Below, piece after piece: positions 10,094 through 19,358 of a DNA stretch of 64,000 nt. The notes below the pieces were generated by a model. That model made no database searches. It had not been told where the DNA came from and saw only the letters and a list, made by a program, of their open reading frames with translations. The first letter of the stretch is position 1, and every line of letters begins with the position of its first letter. The DNA is from Ellagibacter isourolithinifaciens. GTDB lineage: Bacteria > Actinomycetota > Coriobacteriia > Coriobacteriales > Eggerthellaceae. Made by a program: the position numbers and the translations under genes. Where the stretch lies: positions 1 through 64,000 of the forward strand of contig NZ_WAJR01000003.1 in NCBI RefSeq assembly GCF_008831035.1, given 5' to 3'.

Positions 10094-10107
10094 GGGTCAC
10101 CCGCAGG

Positions 10108-10818
10108 CTATTTGCCGGATTTCGTGGGGTCTTCGAAGCGATACCCCACGCCGTGGACGGTATGCAACCACTTCGGGTTGCGCGGATTGTCGCCGATCTT
10201 CGCGCGCAGGTTCTTCACGTGCGAGTCGATGGTGCGCTCGTAGCCCTCGAAGTCGTAGCCGAGCACCTTCTCCACCAGCTCCATACGAGAGTACACGCGG
10301 CCCGGATAGCGGGAAAGCGTGGTGAGCAGCTTGAACTCGGAAGCCGTGAGGTCGACTTCCTCGCCCTTCACAAGAACCTTGTGGCCGGAAACGTCGATCG
10401 TGAGGTCGCCGAACTCGAGCACTTCGCGCTGCGGCTCGGAGTCGGCATGCACGCGGCGGAGCAGGGCGCGCACGCGCGCGACAAGCTCGCGGGGGCTGAA
10501 GGGTTTCACCAGGTAATCGTCGGCGCCCAGCTCAAGCCCGATGATGCGGTCTTCCACCTCGCCCTTCGCGGTAAGCATGATGATGGGCACATCGGAGTTG
10601 TCGCGGATGGCGCGGCAGACGCGCTCGCCGGGAACGCGCGGGAGCATAAGGTCGAGAACGACCAGGTCGAAATGATGCTTCTGGAATTCCTCAAGCGCCT
10701 CCTGGCCGTCGCCCACGGCGGTTACCCAGTAGTTTTCACGCTCGAGATAAGCAGCGACCGCATCGCGAATCGCCTTTTCGTCTTCTACAAGAAGAATGCG
10801 TCGGGTTTCGTTGTTCAT
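10108..10818 (-). CDS. OmpR/PhoB-family response regulator
   Basis: DNA-binding partner of the adjacent kinase. A receiver domain (residues 1-120) carries the acidic pair E12/D13, phospho-acceptor D56 in VVLDLMLP, T83 and K105 in YLVKPF. A winged-helix C-terminal domain follows, with the typical LTASEFKLLTTLSRYPGRVYSR and GYERTIDSHVKNLRAKI helices and the VHGVGYRF wing. Length (236 aa) is normal. It is the first gene of a two-gene operon; targets cannot be read from the window. Confidence 0.95.
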   Translation of the reverse strand: MNNETRRILLVEDEKAIRDAVAAYLERENYWVTAVGDGQEALEEFQKHHFDLVVLDLMLPRVPGERVCRAIRDNSDVPIIMLTAKGEVEDRIIGLELGADDYLVKPFSPRELVARVRALLRRVHADSEPQREVLEFGDLTIDVSGHKVLVKGEEVDLTASEFKLLTTLSRYPGRVYSRMELVEKVLGYDFEGYERTIDSHVKNLRAKIGDNPRNPKWLHTVHGVGYRFEDPTKSGK

Positions 10819-10986
10819 TGACGTCTCCTAACATGGGATTTTCCTGCGCGCATGGACCATGCGCGAGGCCGGCGGAGCGCGCAAGGCTTAAAGCCTACGG
10901 CGGACCGTCAGATTCGTCTTTGGGTTTATTGTAGCAATTGGGCGTATTCTCGCGCGAGGCGTAGGCGAAATGACACAATTACCACC

Positions 10987-12444
10987 ATGCCAACGAAAAG
11001 ACCCACTCCAGGAAAAAACAGCGCGCACGCGCAAAGAAGCCCTCGCCAAAGCACGAGGCGGGGCACTTCTGCGAGCTATCGCCCGCGTGCGGCGCATGCA
11101 ACGCACGCACCGACGGTCCGCGTCGCCGAAGGGCGCTCGGAGCAGGGCATCAAGGTGCCCGCCCCAGGCGGTGGGCAGGTCCTTCTCACCCGACGGCACT
11201 TCCTTTACGGCGCAATCGGCATCGGAGCCCTTGCCGTTGTCGGCGGGGGCATCGGCGTGGGAGTGAACGCCGCCTCGAAGGCGAACGAGCCCACCTTCAA
11301 CACGCTGGCCGTCTCTAAGGACGCCGTCACGTCGTGTTCTGCCGCGACGCCGGGCAACTTCACCGAAATCGAAGATTCGAGCACCGTGCTCGGGCTTTCA
11401 GGAACCTACGAGCTTCCCTACGGAACGCTCGTCTGGGCAAGCGACGATTCCCTTGCGGCGTGCCTCGTTCCTACCGACGGCTCGAAGCCGCTTACGAAGG
11501 TGGTGTTGCTCTCCCTTTCGTCAGGCAACCAGACCACGGCGATTTCCCAGGCGAAAGGCCAAGAAGAAGGTTTCGAGATCTACGATGTGCGCGCGTGCGC
11601 GACCGGCGTCGTGTGGACCGAGGCGAACATCCTCGACGGTACCTGGCGCATCTACAGCGCCGCGCTTTCGAACGGGGAACTCGGGACGGCGGCACTGGCC
11701 GAAGAGGGCGACGCCGATTGGGAGACCCCGACGCTCGCCGCATCGAGCGGATACGCCTTCTGGCAGGTTCTCCCCAAGAAGGACGGATCGGCGAGCAAGG
11801 AAGCGTCACGCCTGATGAGAGCACGTTTTGGCTCGAGCGATACCGAGGAGGCCTACACCTCGAAAGGCCGCATGTGCACACCGCCCTATGCGACGGGCGA
11901 CTCCGTCGTCATCACCCCGCGCGCCGCGGCATCCTCATCGCGCTATCAGCTCACGCGCATCGACGCGCAATCCGCGAGCGTGGTCGACTCCCTCGTGCTT
12001 CCCTCTTCGATGAAGCCACTCGAGGCGGGTTACGGCGACACGGGGTTCATGTTCTCGTTCGAAGCGATCTACAATTTCGGCGAAGGCATCGCCAACCTGG
12101 GAACGTACATTCCCGCAAGCACCGTGCAGCCCGACACCAACGCGGAGGGCAACGCCTCGTACAGCCTGGTCCCGTGGTTCCGTCATGGCGTGACCCCCAC
12201 CGCCCCGCCCGCATGGTGCGGTGGGTGGATCATCGCGAAGGACTCGTACAACGTGTGCGGGTTCAGCCCCGAGAGCAAGCAGTATTTCCTGCTGGAGGTG
12301 AAGTCGGGCGCGCCGAGCTTCGGCGACTACCTGGCGTCGACCGGCTCGGTCAAGCGCGTCGTCACGTACTCGAACATCGACAACACCACGCTTCAGGGCG
12401 AATCGCAGCAGTACTGCTGCGTGCGCGTCTGGGAACCGGTTTAG
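10987..12444 (+). CDS. Tat-exported protein with a probable beta-propeller-like domain
   Basis: A protein of 485 aa with a long basic Ala/Arg-rich N-terminus, then a twin-arginine motif TRRHFLYGAIG (RR at residues 69-70) directly followed by a glycine/alanine/valine-rich hydrophobic stretch. This predicts Tat-dependent export, with the helix possibly kept as an anchor since no cleavage site or lipobox stands out. The mature part contains recurrent segments such as YELPYGTLVWASDD, GVVWTEANILDGTWRIYSA and GYAFWQVLP, reminiscent of WD-like/TolB propeller blades, but I cannot name the family. ATG at 10987 is chosen over an upstream frame opening because the upstream part looks like untranslated leader. 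It is divergent from the two-component genes, so it may be a target of that regulator. Confidence 0.8.
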   Translation: MPTKRPTPGKNSAHAQRSPRQSTRRGTSASYRPRAAHATHAPTVRVAEGRSEQGIKVPAPGGGQVLLTRRHFLYGAIGIGALAVVGGGIGVGVNAASKANEPTFNTLAVSKDAVTSCSAATPGNFTEIEDSSTVLGLSGTYELPYGTLVWASDDSLAACLVPTDGSKPLTKVVLLSLSSGNQTTAISQAKGQEEGFEIYDVRACATGVVWTEANILDGTWRIYSAALSNGELGTAALAEEGDADWETPTLAASSGYAFWQVLPKKDGSASKEASRLMRARFGSSDTEEAYTSKGRMCTPPYATGDSVVITPRAAASSSRYQLTRIDAQSASVVDSLVLPSSMKPLEAGYGDTGFMFSFEAIYNFGEGIANLGTYIPASTVQPDTNAEGNASYSLVPWFRHGVTPTAPPAWCGGWIIAKDSYNVCGFSPESKQYFLLEVKSGAPSFGDYLASTGSVKRVVTYSNIDNTTLQGESQQYCCVRVWEPV

Positions 12445-12483
12445 CAGCCCTCCAGCCACGCACGCTCTTCTTACCGTAGGTTC

Positions 12484-15444
12484 CTATAGAATGCCCCTCT
12501 CGAGCGCATTTGAGAGCACCACGGCAACGCGTTCGCGCGCGATGCGTTCGCCCGGTACGAGCTGATGCGTGCCGTCGGGCAGCTCATACCCGCTGACCAC
12601 GCCCTGCTGAATCGCCCACGCCGCAGCGGATCTCGCCCAAGGGGAAATGCTCTCGGCATCGATGAGGAACGAAAGCGCCGCCTCGTCAGCATTGGACGCG
12701 CCCTTCAGGTTAGCGAGAATCTGGAGAAGCTGCTCCATCGTCACCGCGTCATCCGGCCCGAACGCCGTGCGCGCGCCCGTCTCGTCGGCATAGCCGTTCA
12801 TGACGCCGTTCGCAACCGCCCAGTTCACCGCGCCCGTGTACCACACGCCGTCGCGAACATCGGGAAGCGAGGTCTCGTTTTTGGCAGCGCTTGCGTCATA
12901 GGAGCCCTCGGCTGCCGGGTCGGAATAGCGCCAGAGCACCATCGCGAGCTCAGAGCGCGTAAGCGACGCGCCGACGCCGAACAGCGACGCCTCGCTGTAT
13001 CCGCGCATGAGGCCGGCATCCGCGACCTTCTTCACGCCGGGCGCATACCACGCATTCGGGTCAACATCCCTGAAGCGCTTCTCGATAGAGGGGGCAGGAT
13101 CGGAACCCTCCGCATCGGGGTCGTAGGTTTTCGCGACCTCCGAGCTGCCGGGAGTCGCACCCTGGCCGCCCGCGACGGTGATGTCCGACTTCTGGGACAC
13201 CGCAACGTCGGCGGCCACGCCGTCGCCCGCCTTATACTTGGAGGGGCCGCCTATCGAGCCCTCGCCCGCCGCGGGGATGTTGCCGCCCGTGGCCACGACG
13301 GTCGCAACGCCGACCTTGCCCTGGCCGCCGATGCCCGCGCCGCCGTTGCCGAGCCCCAGGCCGACCGATCCGCCCGTGGCAGTCAACGAGCCCTCGCCGA
13401 CGATGGAGCCTCCGTCGAGCTTCACGCCCGCGCCGCCGTTGCCGCCGGTCGTGTCGACCGAGCCGCCCTTGGCGACAAGCGAAGAGCCCGCCGGGATAGT
13501 CACCGTCGCACCCTTGCCAACCACGAGGGCGGACTGGGCATCACTGCCCGATGTGATACCGCAACCGGTGATCGCGTTCGCGCCCTCGAACGTGACGTTC
13601 CCATTTACCAAGACAGGCGCCTCGGGAGCTTTGACCTGGTAATTTCCATCGGAGAGGAAGTTAGCGTGCGAGACAATCGTGGCGTCTTTGAGCGTCGACC
13701 CATCATTGAGCACGATCTGACCCACAAACGACGAGGAGTTCTTCGCGGAAACCGTGCCGCCGTTCACTTCGACCGTTCCGTACGCCACGGAATCGTCAAG
13801 AGTGAGCTTCGCACCCTTCTCGACGACGATCTTCACGCTGGAAAGCACCTTCATGTTGTGCAGCGTGACATCGGCGCCGGCAGGGATGGTGAGCGTTTCG
13901 GTGCCGAAGTTCCCGTTCTCGCCCTTGCCGATGGTGCCGTACGTGCCGGACTCGTGCGAGCCGTAGATGTCGGCCAGCGTGGTGGGGACGGTCGCGTTGC
14001 CCGTCTCGGCAATGGTATAGGGCTCCATGTCCCACGATGTCGTGCCCTCGGGAAGGTCAGCGATGCGCTCGGCGAGCGTCTTGTCGTTGTCGTAGATGCG
14101 CATCTCGACCGCGTTGCTCTGCTCCGTGCGGGCGCCGGATGTCACCGTGGCAACGACCTGATAGGTGCCTGATTTTGCGGGGGTACCCGTGATGAAAACC
14201 GAGCCCATTGTCACCTTCGCCGCCATACCGCTGCCTTCAGGAGAAAAGGAGACGCTGACCTTGTCCTGGCGCTCGCCATCGTTCTTCGCCCAGTCGTTCC
14301 AGGCCGTCCACTCGCCTTCGCCTTCCTTCACCTCGACATCGAGCCGGTTGTTCTCGGACGAGCTGCTGCCGCCGCTCGCACCGCCACCAGCCGACGCGAG
14401 GGCGATGCCGTCGTGGTCGAGGCTCATCATGCTCGTACCATCGACGACGAAGCACTGCAGCTTGCCGGAAAGGCGAACCTGGATCTGCTGCTGGACCTCG
14501 AAGGAGAGCATTTCAGCAATGGAATCGGTCGAGCCGTCGTCCTTCGTCGCCTCGGCGGTGAGCTTCACCTGATAGCTGCCCGCCGCAGGAGCCGTGCCCG
14601 AAAGCGACACTTGGCCGCTTTCGACCGTCGCGGAAAGGCCCGCCACATCTTTGCCCTCGGCATCGACGACGGCAGCCGAGAACTTTGCGTCCGCCGCCTT
14701 CGTTCCCGCCACGCTAAACGCGAGATTCTGGTCGACCGAGCTTCCCTCGACTGCAGGGGCAAATGCCTTGTCGCCTGCGAAAACAAACGAAAGCGACTGG
14801 TACGTGTCAGCAGGCTTGCTAACGTTTTCGGGCTCTTGGGTCGACCCGGTGTAGGTTGCCGTACCGTTGTTCTCGATCTTGCCGGTTGCGAACGTGCAGT
14901 CCTCGAAGATCGCCTCGCCGTTCACCACGGGTGTTTTGGAAAACGAACAGTTGGAGAACTTCACCTTCGCGCCCGCATCAACGGTAACCGTCGCGCCACC
15001 GTCATCGGATTTCGCATAGAAGTTCACGCGGTCAATCGAAACGTCGCTGCCTGAGGGGATGACGAAGGAGAGCGCGCCCGCATACCCGATGCTAACAACC
15101 TTCGGCCCCTGGCTGAAAAAGCCCTCGGAATAGCCGGCGATTTCAGCGAGCGACGAGGGGATGGTAACCGTCCCCGAATCCGAAAAGCTGGTTCCGACGT
15201 GGACTTTTGTGTACCCGTTCGACGCGGCCTGACCGAGATAATACGACAGCCCGTAAGAGCTGTCGTCGATGTAATAATATCCGTCGTTTGTGCTCAGCGA
15301 CTGAATTCCGCCATCGTCTTGCGCTTCCCCGTCGGCGAGCGCCACCACGGGCGTGCCTGCCATACCCGCCGCGAGCACCGTCGCGACACCGGCTCGCGCC
15401 GCGGCTTCCCACGGTTTAATCGTCTGCGCCTTTTGTTTCTCCAT
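12484..15444 (-). CDS. Secreted SLH-domain surface protein with bacterial Ig-like and beta-helix-like repeats
   Basis: Cell-surface protein (986 aa). A signal peptide covers about residues 1-38 (basic start, hydrophobic core, cleavage near ALADG). The middle has Ig-like modules (GTAPAAGSYQVKLTAEAT and GTPAKSGTYQVVATVTSG are He_PIG-like strands) and a right-handed beta-helix-like region with many short V/T/G-rich turns and glycine-rich runs (GNGGAGVKLDGGS, GNGGAGIGGQG). The last 200 residues hold three S-layer homology repeats (FRDVDPNAWYAPGVKKVADAG; LPDVRDGVWYTGAVNWAVANG; SISPWARSAAAWAIQQG), which normally bind pyruvylated wall polymers. The region matches the adhesin-like proteins common in this family. 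It is monocistronic, with GGAAACAT-type sequence before the ATG. Confidence 0.9.
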   Translation of the reverse strand: MEKQKAQTIKPWEAAARAGVATVLAAGMAGTPVVALADGEAQDDGGIQSLSTNDGYYYIDDSSYGLSYYLGQAASNGYTKVHVGTSFSDSGTVTIPSSLAEIAGYSEGFFSQGPKVVSIGYAGALSFVIPSGSDVSIDRVNFYAKSDDGGATVTVDAGAKVKFSNCSFSKTPVVNGEAIFEDCTFATGKIENNGTATYTGSTQEPENVSKPADTYQSLSFVFAGDKAFAPAVEGSSVDQNLAFSVAGTKAADAKFSAAVVDAEGKDVAGLSATVESGQVSLSGTAPAAGSYQVKLTAEATKDDGSTDSIAEMLSFEVQQQIQVRLSGKLQCFVVDGTSMMSLDHDGIALASAGGGASGGSSSSENNRLDVEVKEGEGEWTAWNDWAKNDGERQDKVSVSFSPEGSGMAAKVTMGSVFITGTPAKSGTYQVVATVTSGARTEQSNAVEMRIYDNDKTLAERIADLPEGTTSWDMEPYTIAETGNATVPTTLADIYGSHESGTYGTIGKGENGNFGTETLTIPAGADVTLHNMKVLSSVKIVVEKGAKLTLDDSVAYGTVEVNGGTVSAKNSSSFVGQIVLNDGSTLKDATIVSHANFLSDGNYQVKAPEAPVLVNGNVTFEGANAITGCGITSGSDAQSALVVGKGATVTIPAGSSLVAKGGSVDTTGGNGGAGVKLDGGSIVGEGSLTATGGSVGLGLGNGGAGIGGQGKVGVATVVATGGNIPAAGEGSIGGPSKYKAGDGVAADVAVSQKSDITVAGGQGATPGSSEVAKTYDPDAEGSDPAPSIEKRFRDVDPNAWYAPGVKKVADAGLMRGYSEASLFGVGASLTRSELAMVLWRYSDPAAEGSYDASAAKNETSLPDVRDGVWYTGAVNWAVANGVMNGYADETGARTAFGPDDAVTMEQLLQILANLKGASNADEAALSFLIDAESISPWARSAAAWAIQQGVVSGYELPDGTHQLVPGERIARERVAVVLSNALERGIL

Positions 15445-15588
15445 ATGTTTCCCAGCCTTTCTGTGGGCTCATTTCGGGACAATCACTTTTCCCCGTGTCG
15501 ACGCGTGAGTTTACCATAGTTGACTTATATAGGTAAGCCATGTATAACTTTTTTTGATACATTTCACGCCTCATTGCAAGGAACACCT

Positions 15589-16770
15589 GTGAACGATTAC
15601 GCAAGCAGCTCGAATACCGACTCGAACGAAAGCCACCGCGTGCCCCGCCCTTTCTCGGCGGACGCACCCTCCCCTTCCTCGATGCGGGCGCTCCAACCTT
15701 CTTCGACAGACGTGCCCCACCCCGAGGAAACTCAGTGGCGCGAACGATGGTTCCACGCATTCGACACCGAGTGCTTCGTGAAAGCGCGCGCAACCGAACA
15801 CGATCTCGACCAGGTTGTTTCTCTCTGTGCGCGATACGAACGGCTCCTCAGCCACACGTTGCCCGGAAGCGATATCTGGGCCGTGAACCACGCAGAGGGC
15901 AGGCGCACGAAGGTCGATCCCGAAACGGCAGCACTCGTTCGCGAGGCGCTTCGATACTGCTCGAAGTCGAGCGGCCTTTTCGACATCACGCTCGCGCCGC
16001 TCGCCCGCCTTTGGAACTTCCACGCGGCGCACGCCCCTTCGGAGGGCGATATCGCCCGAGCGCTTCGCCATGTGGGATGGCAGCGAGTCGATGCAACCGA
16101 GGACACCGTCATCGTCACCGACCCCGAGGCCGAGATAACGCTCGGGGGCATCGCGAAGGGCTACATCGCCGATCGCGTGCGCGATTTACTGGTTGACCAA
16201 GGTGTGCGCGACGCGTTCATAAGCCTTGGCGGGAACGTTGTAGCCATGGGGCGCTCCCCTCACGGCAGGCCGTGGAACATCGGGGTGCGATCGCCCGATT
16301 TCCATCGCGACCAGGAGAGAGAGCGAATCGAGAACGAGGCCATCGCACGATCGCCGCACGGGATCGACAAGCGCGCACTTCGCGATTTGGGGAGAAGGCC
16401 CGAGAAGCCTGCATGCGTTCTCACCTGTTCCAATCTGTCCGTAGTGACGAGCGGAATCTACGAGCGCTGCTTTCTCAATAAGGCGACCGGGACGGTCCAC
16501 CACCACATCCTTGACCCGAAAACGGGACGCCCCTGTGAAAGCGACCTCGCGAGCGCAACGGTTCTTTCGCGCACGTCGACAGAGGGAGACGGCCTGTCCA
16601 CGGCACTTATTATCATGGGGTGCGATCGTGCTGCGGCGTTTATCCGTGAGCAGACCGACGCCGCCGCCCTCTTCATCAGGCGAGACGGGTCCGCGGCCGT
16701 CGCCGGCAACGAGGAGATCCTCAAAGAGACGCACGCAATCGAGATTGCCGGCGCGGAAATCGTCAAGTAG
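15589..16770 (+). CDS. apbE: ApbE-family FAD:protein FMN transferase
   Basis: Attaches FMN covalently to flavoproteins (Rnf/Nqr-type or Coriobacterial flavin reductases). The protein (393 aa) contains the ApbE landmarks AFDTECFVKA, SSGLFDITLAPLARLWNF, the flavin-binding ITLGGIAKGYIADRVRD, DAFISLGGNV, and the C-terminal HHHILDPKTGRP with SATVLS. A GTG at 15589, preceded by AAGGA at a suitable distance, is the best start. The first 55 residues are low-complexity and lack a signal peptide or lipobox, so it is probably cytoplasmic. There is an internal stretch of about 35 aa (around HRDQERERIENEAIARSPHG) not usual for ApbE. It stands alone, so the substrate is not identified by neighbours. Confidence 0.9.
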   Translation: MNDYASSSNTDSNESHRVPRPFSADAPSPSSMRALQPSSTDVPHPEETQWRERWFHAFDTECFVKARATEHDLDQVVSLCARYERLLSHTLPGSDIWAVNHAEGRRTKVDPETAALVREALRYCSKSSGLFDITLAPLARLWNFHAAHAPSEGDIARALRHVGWQRVDATEDTVIVTDPEAEITLGGIAKGYIADRVRDLLVDQGVRDAFISLGGNVVAMGRSPHGRPWNIGVRSPDFHRDQERERIENEAIARSPHGIDKRALRDLGRRPEKPACVLTCSNLSVVTSGIYERCFLNKATGTVHHHILDPKTGRPCESDLASATVLSRTSTEGDGLSTALIIMGCDRAAAFIREQTDAAALFIRRDGSAAVAGNEEILKETHAIEIAGAEIVK

Positions 16771-16876
16771 AAAGTACGGCATGCGTCATGGGACGAACGT
16801 CGGGCCGGGAATGCGAGTGCCGGGCGAGGGGCAATCAGGGCGCGGGCACTCAAGAAAGACAAAGTTAGGAATTTCA

Positions 16877-17050
16877 CTGTACAAAAATGACGGTAAGTTG
16901 TGAAGAAAATATGAAGACAAGCAACTTCGAGCTATGCATGTCCTGAAAACGTCCCAATCGGTACACTTTCAAAGCTAGTTATTCCCCACTTTCTTTTATT
17001 ATGGGGTTCAGCACATAATTCCTACACAAGATATCGTCATTTTTGTACAG
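16877..17050. repeat. 174-bp segment bounded by a perfect 16-bp inverted repeat
   Basis: CTGTACAAAAATGACG at 16877-16892 is repeated as its exact reverse complement at 17035-17050. The 142 bp between are AT-richer than the surroundings and hold a CCCCA...TGGGG dyad near 16985-17006 but no gene. The segment lies between the convergent apbE and purB genes, so a divergent promoter is not the obvious explanation. It could be a small non-autonomous mobile element (MITE) or a pair of operator sites. No target-site duplication is evident next to the repeats. Confidence 0.6.
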
Positions 17051-17081
17051 GGGTAGCCCCATCGAGAGCAATAGATGCAAG

Positions 17082-17116
17082 AAAGGCCCTGGAACCCGAG
17101 CAGGTTTCAGGGCCTC
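17082..17116 (-). terminator. Intrinsic terminator after purB
   Basis: On the minus strand GAGGCCCTG...CAGGGCC forms a stem (with one bulge) followed by TTTCTTG, about 80 bp beyond the purB stop. Confidence 0.75.
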
Positions 17117-17198
17117 GAAAAGCAGCCAACGAGGCAATTCGCTGCAAACGATCCCAAAGTAGAGATTCAAGCAAGCTGAATCTCCAGCCTGCAAGCGG

Positions 17199-18542
17199 CT
17201 AGAACTCCAGGCTCTCGAGACGCTTGAAGACCTCGTCTTTGCGCGTGAGGAAATCCCACGGATCGAAGATCTCGTCGAGCGTTTCCTTCGTAAGCTTCGC
17301 CTCGGGGTCGGCCTCCAGGCGCTCGCGATACGTCGGTCCCTCGACGGCGTTCTGGATATCCGCCCATACCTTCATGGCGTTGCGCTGCACGATGACGTAT
17401 GCCTCTTCGCGCGTGATGCCCGTCTGCACGAGCGCGAGCAGCACCTTCGAGGAGAAGATAAGCCCGCGGGTGCGCCACAGGTTGTGCTCCATCTTGTCGG
17501 GGTACGTCTGCAGGCCGTCCAAGATCCACTGCATCTTGCCGAACATGTAATCGAGCGCCGTGAAGGAGTCGGCAAGTGCGACACGCTCGGTGCCGGAGTG
17601 GGAAATATCGCGCTCGTACCAAAGCGCCACATTGTCAAGCGCCACCTGGGCGTTCGCCTTCACCACACGGGCAAGGCCGCAAACGCGCTCGGCGGTGATG
17701 GGGTTGCGCTTGTGGGGCATCGCCGACGAGCCCTTCTGGCCTTTCTTGAACGGCTCCTCCGCCTCGATCACGTCGGACTGCTGAAGCAGGCGCACCTGCA
17801 TGGCGATCGACTCGAGCGTCGCTGCGGCGCATGCGAGCGCGCACATGACCTGCGCATGGCGGTCGCGCGCGAGCACCTGGGTCGAAAGCGGGTCAGGCGT
17901 AAGGCCCAGCTTCTCGCATACGTACTGCTCGACGAACGGGTCGATGGAGGAATACGTGCCGACCGCGCCCGAGATGGCGCCCGTCGCGGCAACCTCGCGT
18001 GCCTGTTCGAGACGCGTCTGAGCGCGCTTCAGAGCCCATGCCCAGCTGCCGAACTTCATGCCGAAGGTCATCGGCTCGGCATGGATGCCGTGGGTGCGGC
18101 CCACGCACAGCGTGTTCTGGAACTCGAAGGCGCGGCGCTTGCACGTCTCTCCAAGCTGCTTCACATCTGCCAAGATGATGTCGATTGCCTGGGTGATCTG
18201 GTAGGAAAGCGCCGTGTCTCCCAAGTCGCTGCTGGTCATGCCGTAGTGCACCCAGCGCGAGGGCTTCTCCTCGCCCTCCGGCACGTCGGCATCGATGTAC
18301 TCAGCCATGTTGGTGGTGAAGGCGATGACGTCGTGGTTGGTGACCTTCTCGATCTCGTCGATGCGCTCGACGGTGAAGTCGGCGTGGTCACGAATCCACT
18401 TCGCCTCTTCCTTCGTGATGCCGGCTTTCCCCAGCTCAGCCTGCGCCTCGCACGCCAGAATCTCGATTTCCTTCCAGATGGAGAACTTGTTTTGAAGCTC
18501 CCAGATTGCGCCCATCTCAGGACGCGTGTAGCGGTTGATCAT
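17199..18542 (-). CDS. purB: Adenylosuccinate lyase
   Basis: Fumarase-superfamily enzyme acting twice in purine synthesis: SAICAR to AICAR, and adenylosuccinate to AMP. The 447-aa chain has the family signature GSSAMPHKRNP (catalytic Ser loop) and the conserved WVHYGMTSSDLGDT and CVGRTHGIHAEPMTFG segments. Length is normal (430-480). It begins with ATG at 18542 and is transcribed alone, away from the other pur genes in the window. Confidence 0.97.
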   Translation of the reverse strand: MINRYTRPEMGAIWELQNKFSIWKEIEILACEAQAELGKAGITKEEAKWIRDHADFTVERIDEIEKVTNHDVIAFTTNMAEYIDADVPEGEEKPSRWVHYGMTSSDLGDTALSYQITQAIDIILADVKQLGETCKRRAFEFQNTLCVGRTHGIHAEPMTFGMKFGSWAWALKRAQTRLEQAREVAATGAISGAVGTYSSIDPFVEQYVCEKLGLTPDPLSTQVLARDRHAQVMCALACAAATLESIAMQVRLLQQSDVIEAEEPFKKGQKGSSAMPHKRNPITAERVCGLARVVKANAQVALDNVALWYERDISHSGTERVALADSFTALDYMFGKMQWILDGLQTYPDKMEHNLWRTRGLIFSSKVLLALVQTGITREEAYVIVQRNAMKVWADIQNAVEGPTYRERLEADPEAKLTKETLDEIFDPWDFLTRKDEVFKRLESLEF

Positions 18543-18619
18543 TGCGCTTGCTTGCCTTTCCCGTGTCGATCGTTCCCGTTTTGCTTGTCGCTAGCATACT
18601 ATACGCCCGCGCGCACTGG

Positions 18620-19291
18620 CTAAAGCCCCTTGAACAAAGCGCGCACGCGGTCGAGCGCTTCGGTGTCGGCGACGACGACCGCCTTGTCCCCGGGATGCAA
18701 CACGGTGTCATGGCGCACCACCTCGACGTCGTCGGCGGTGTCGACGGCGACGATCAGGCTACCGTCGGGCATGGGGATGTCGCGCGCGAGCACGCCGTCA
18801 GCGTTCGAATGGTAGCGCATGCGCGGCACCGTGACCTCGGAGAGCGCAACGTTGCCGTGCGTGAGCGAGGACACGACGCTCACCGATCCCATAAGCGCTT
18901 CCTCTTCGATCATGTTCGCGATGAGCGTGGTGGAAGAGACGCTCTCGATGCCGACCTCATGGAAGATGCGCATGTTCTTCGGGCTGTTCACGCGCGCAAT
19001 GCATCGGGGCACGCTGAACACGCGCTGCGCGATCTCGCACGACACGAGGTTGCTGTCGTCCTGGCCGGTCGTGGCGACGAACACGTCGGCGTGGCGGATA
19101 CCTGCGTCCTCTTGGAACTTCGAGTCGCAGCCGTCGCCGTGGATGATGAGGTAGCGACCCGTGAGCTCCACCGACAAACGGTCGGCGGTGCGTCGGTTCT
19201 GCTCGATGACAGCAACCTCGTTGCCGCTCTTCAGAAGCACGTTCGCAAGATAGGCGCCGATCTTTCCGCCGCCGTTGATCACTACATACAT
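18620..19291 (-). CDS. trkA: TrkA-family potassium channel regulatory subunit (first of two)
   Basis: Cytosolic RCK protein that gates a Trk/Ktr potassium transporter in response to nucleotides. It has a Rossmann NAD-binding start MYVVINGGGKIGAYLANVLL with the GxGxxG-like GGGKIG, an acidic strand end (AVIEQN), and a C-terminal TrkA-C domain (about residues 140-220). ATG at 19291 follows GAAAGGG at good spacing; a longer upstream frame is not credible. It is paired with a second TrkA gene 68 bp upstream in the same orientation. The membrane TrkH/KtrB partner is not adjacent in this window. Confidence 0.9.
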   Translation of the reverse strand: MYVVINGGGKIGAYLANVLLKSGNEVAVIEQNRRTADRLSVELTGRYLIIHGDGCDSKFQEDAGIRHADVFVATTGQDDSNLVSCEIAQRVFSVPRCIARVNSPKNMRIFHEVGIESVSSTTLIANMIEEEALMGSVSVVSSLTHGNVALSEVTVPRMRYHSNADGVLARDIPMPDGSLIVAVDTADDVEVVRHDTVLHPGDKAVVVADTEALDRVRALFKGL

Positions 19292-19358
19292 GAATGCCCT
19301 TTCACAAAAGGGGCGCGACGTCCGCAAGGCTCGGTGCGCGATGCGGACAGACGAGCCC

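Noticed and set aside
12565-14172. A plus-strand open frame opposite the SLH surface protein
   Set aside because: Antisense shadow of a high-GC repeat-rich gene; no recognisable domain.
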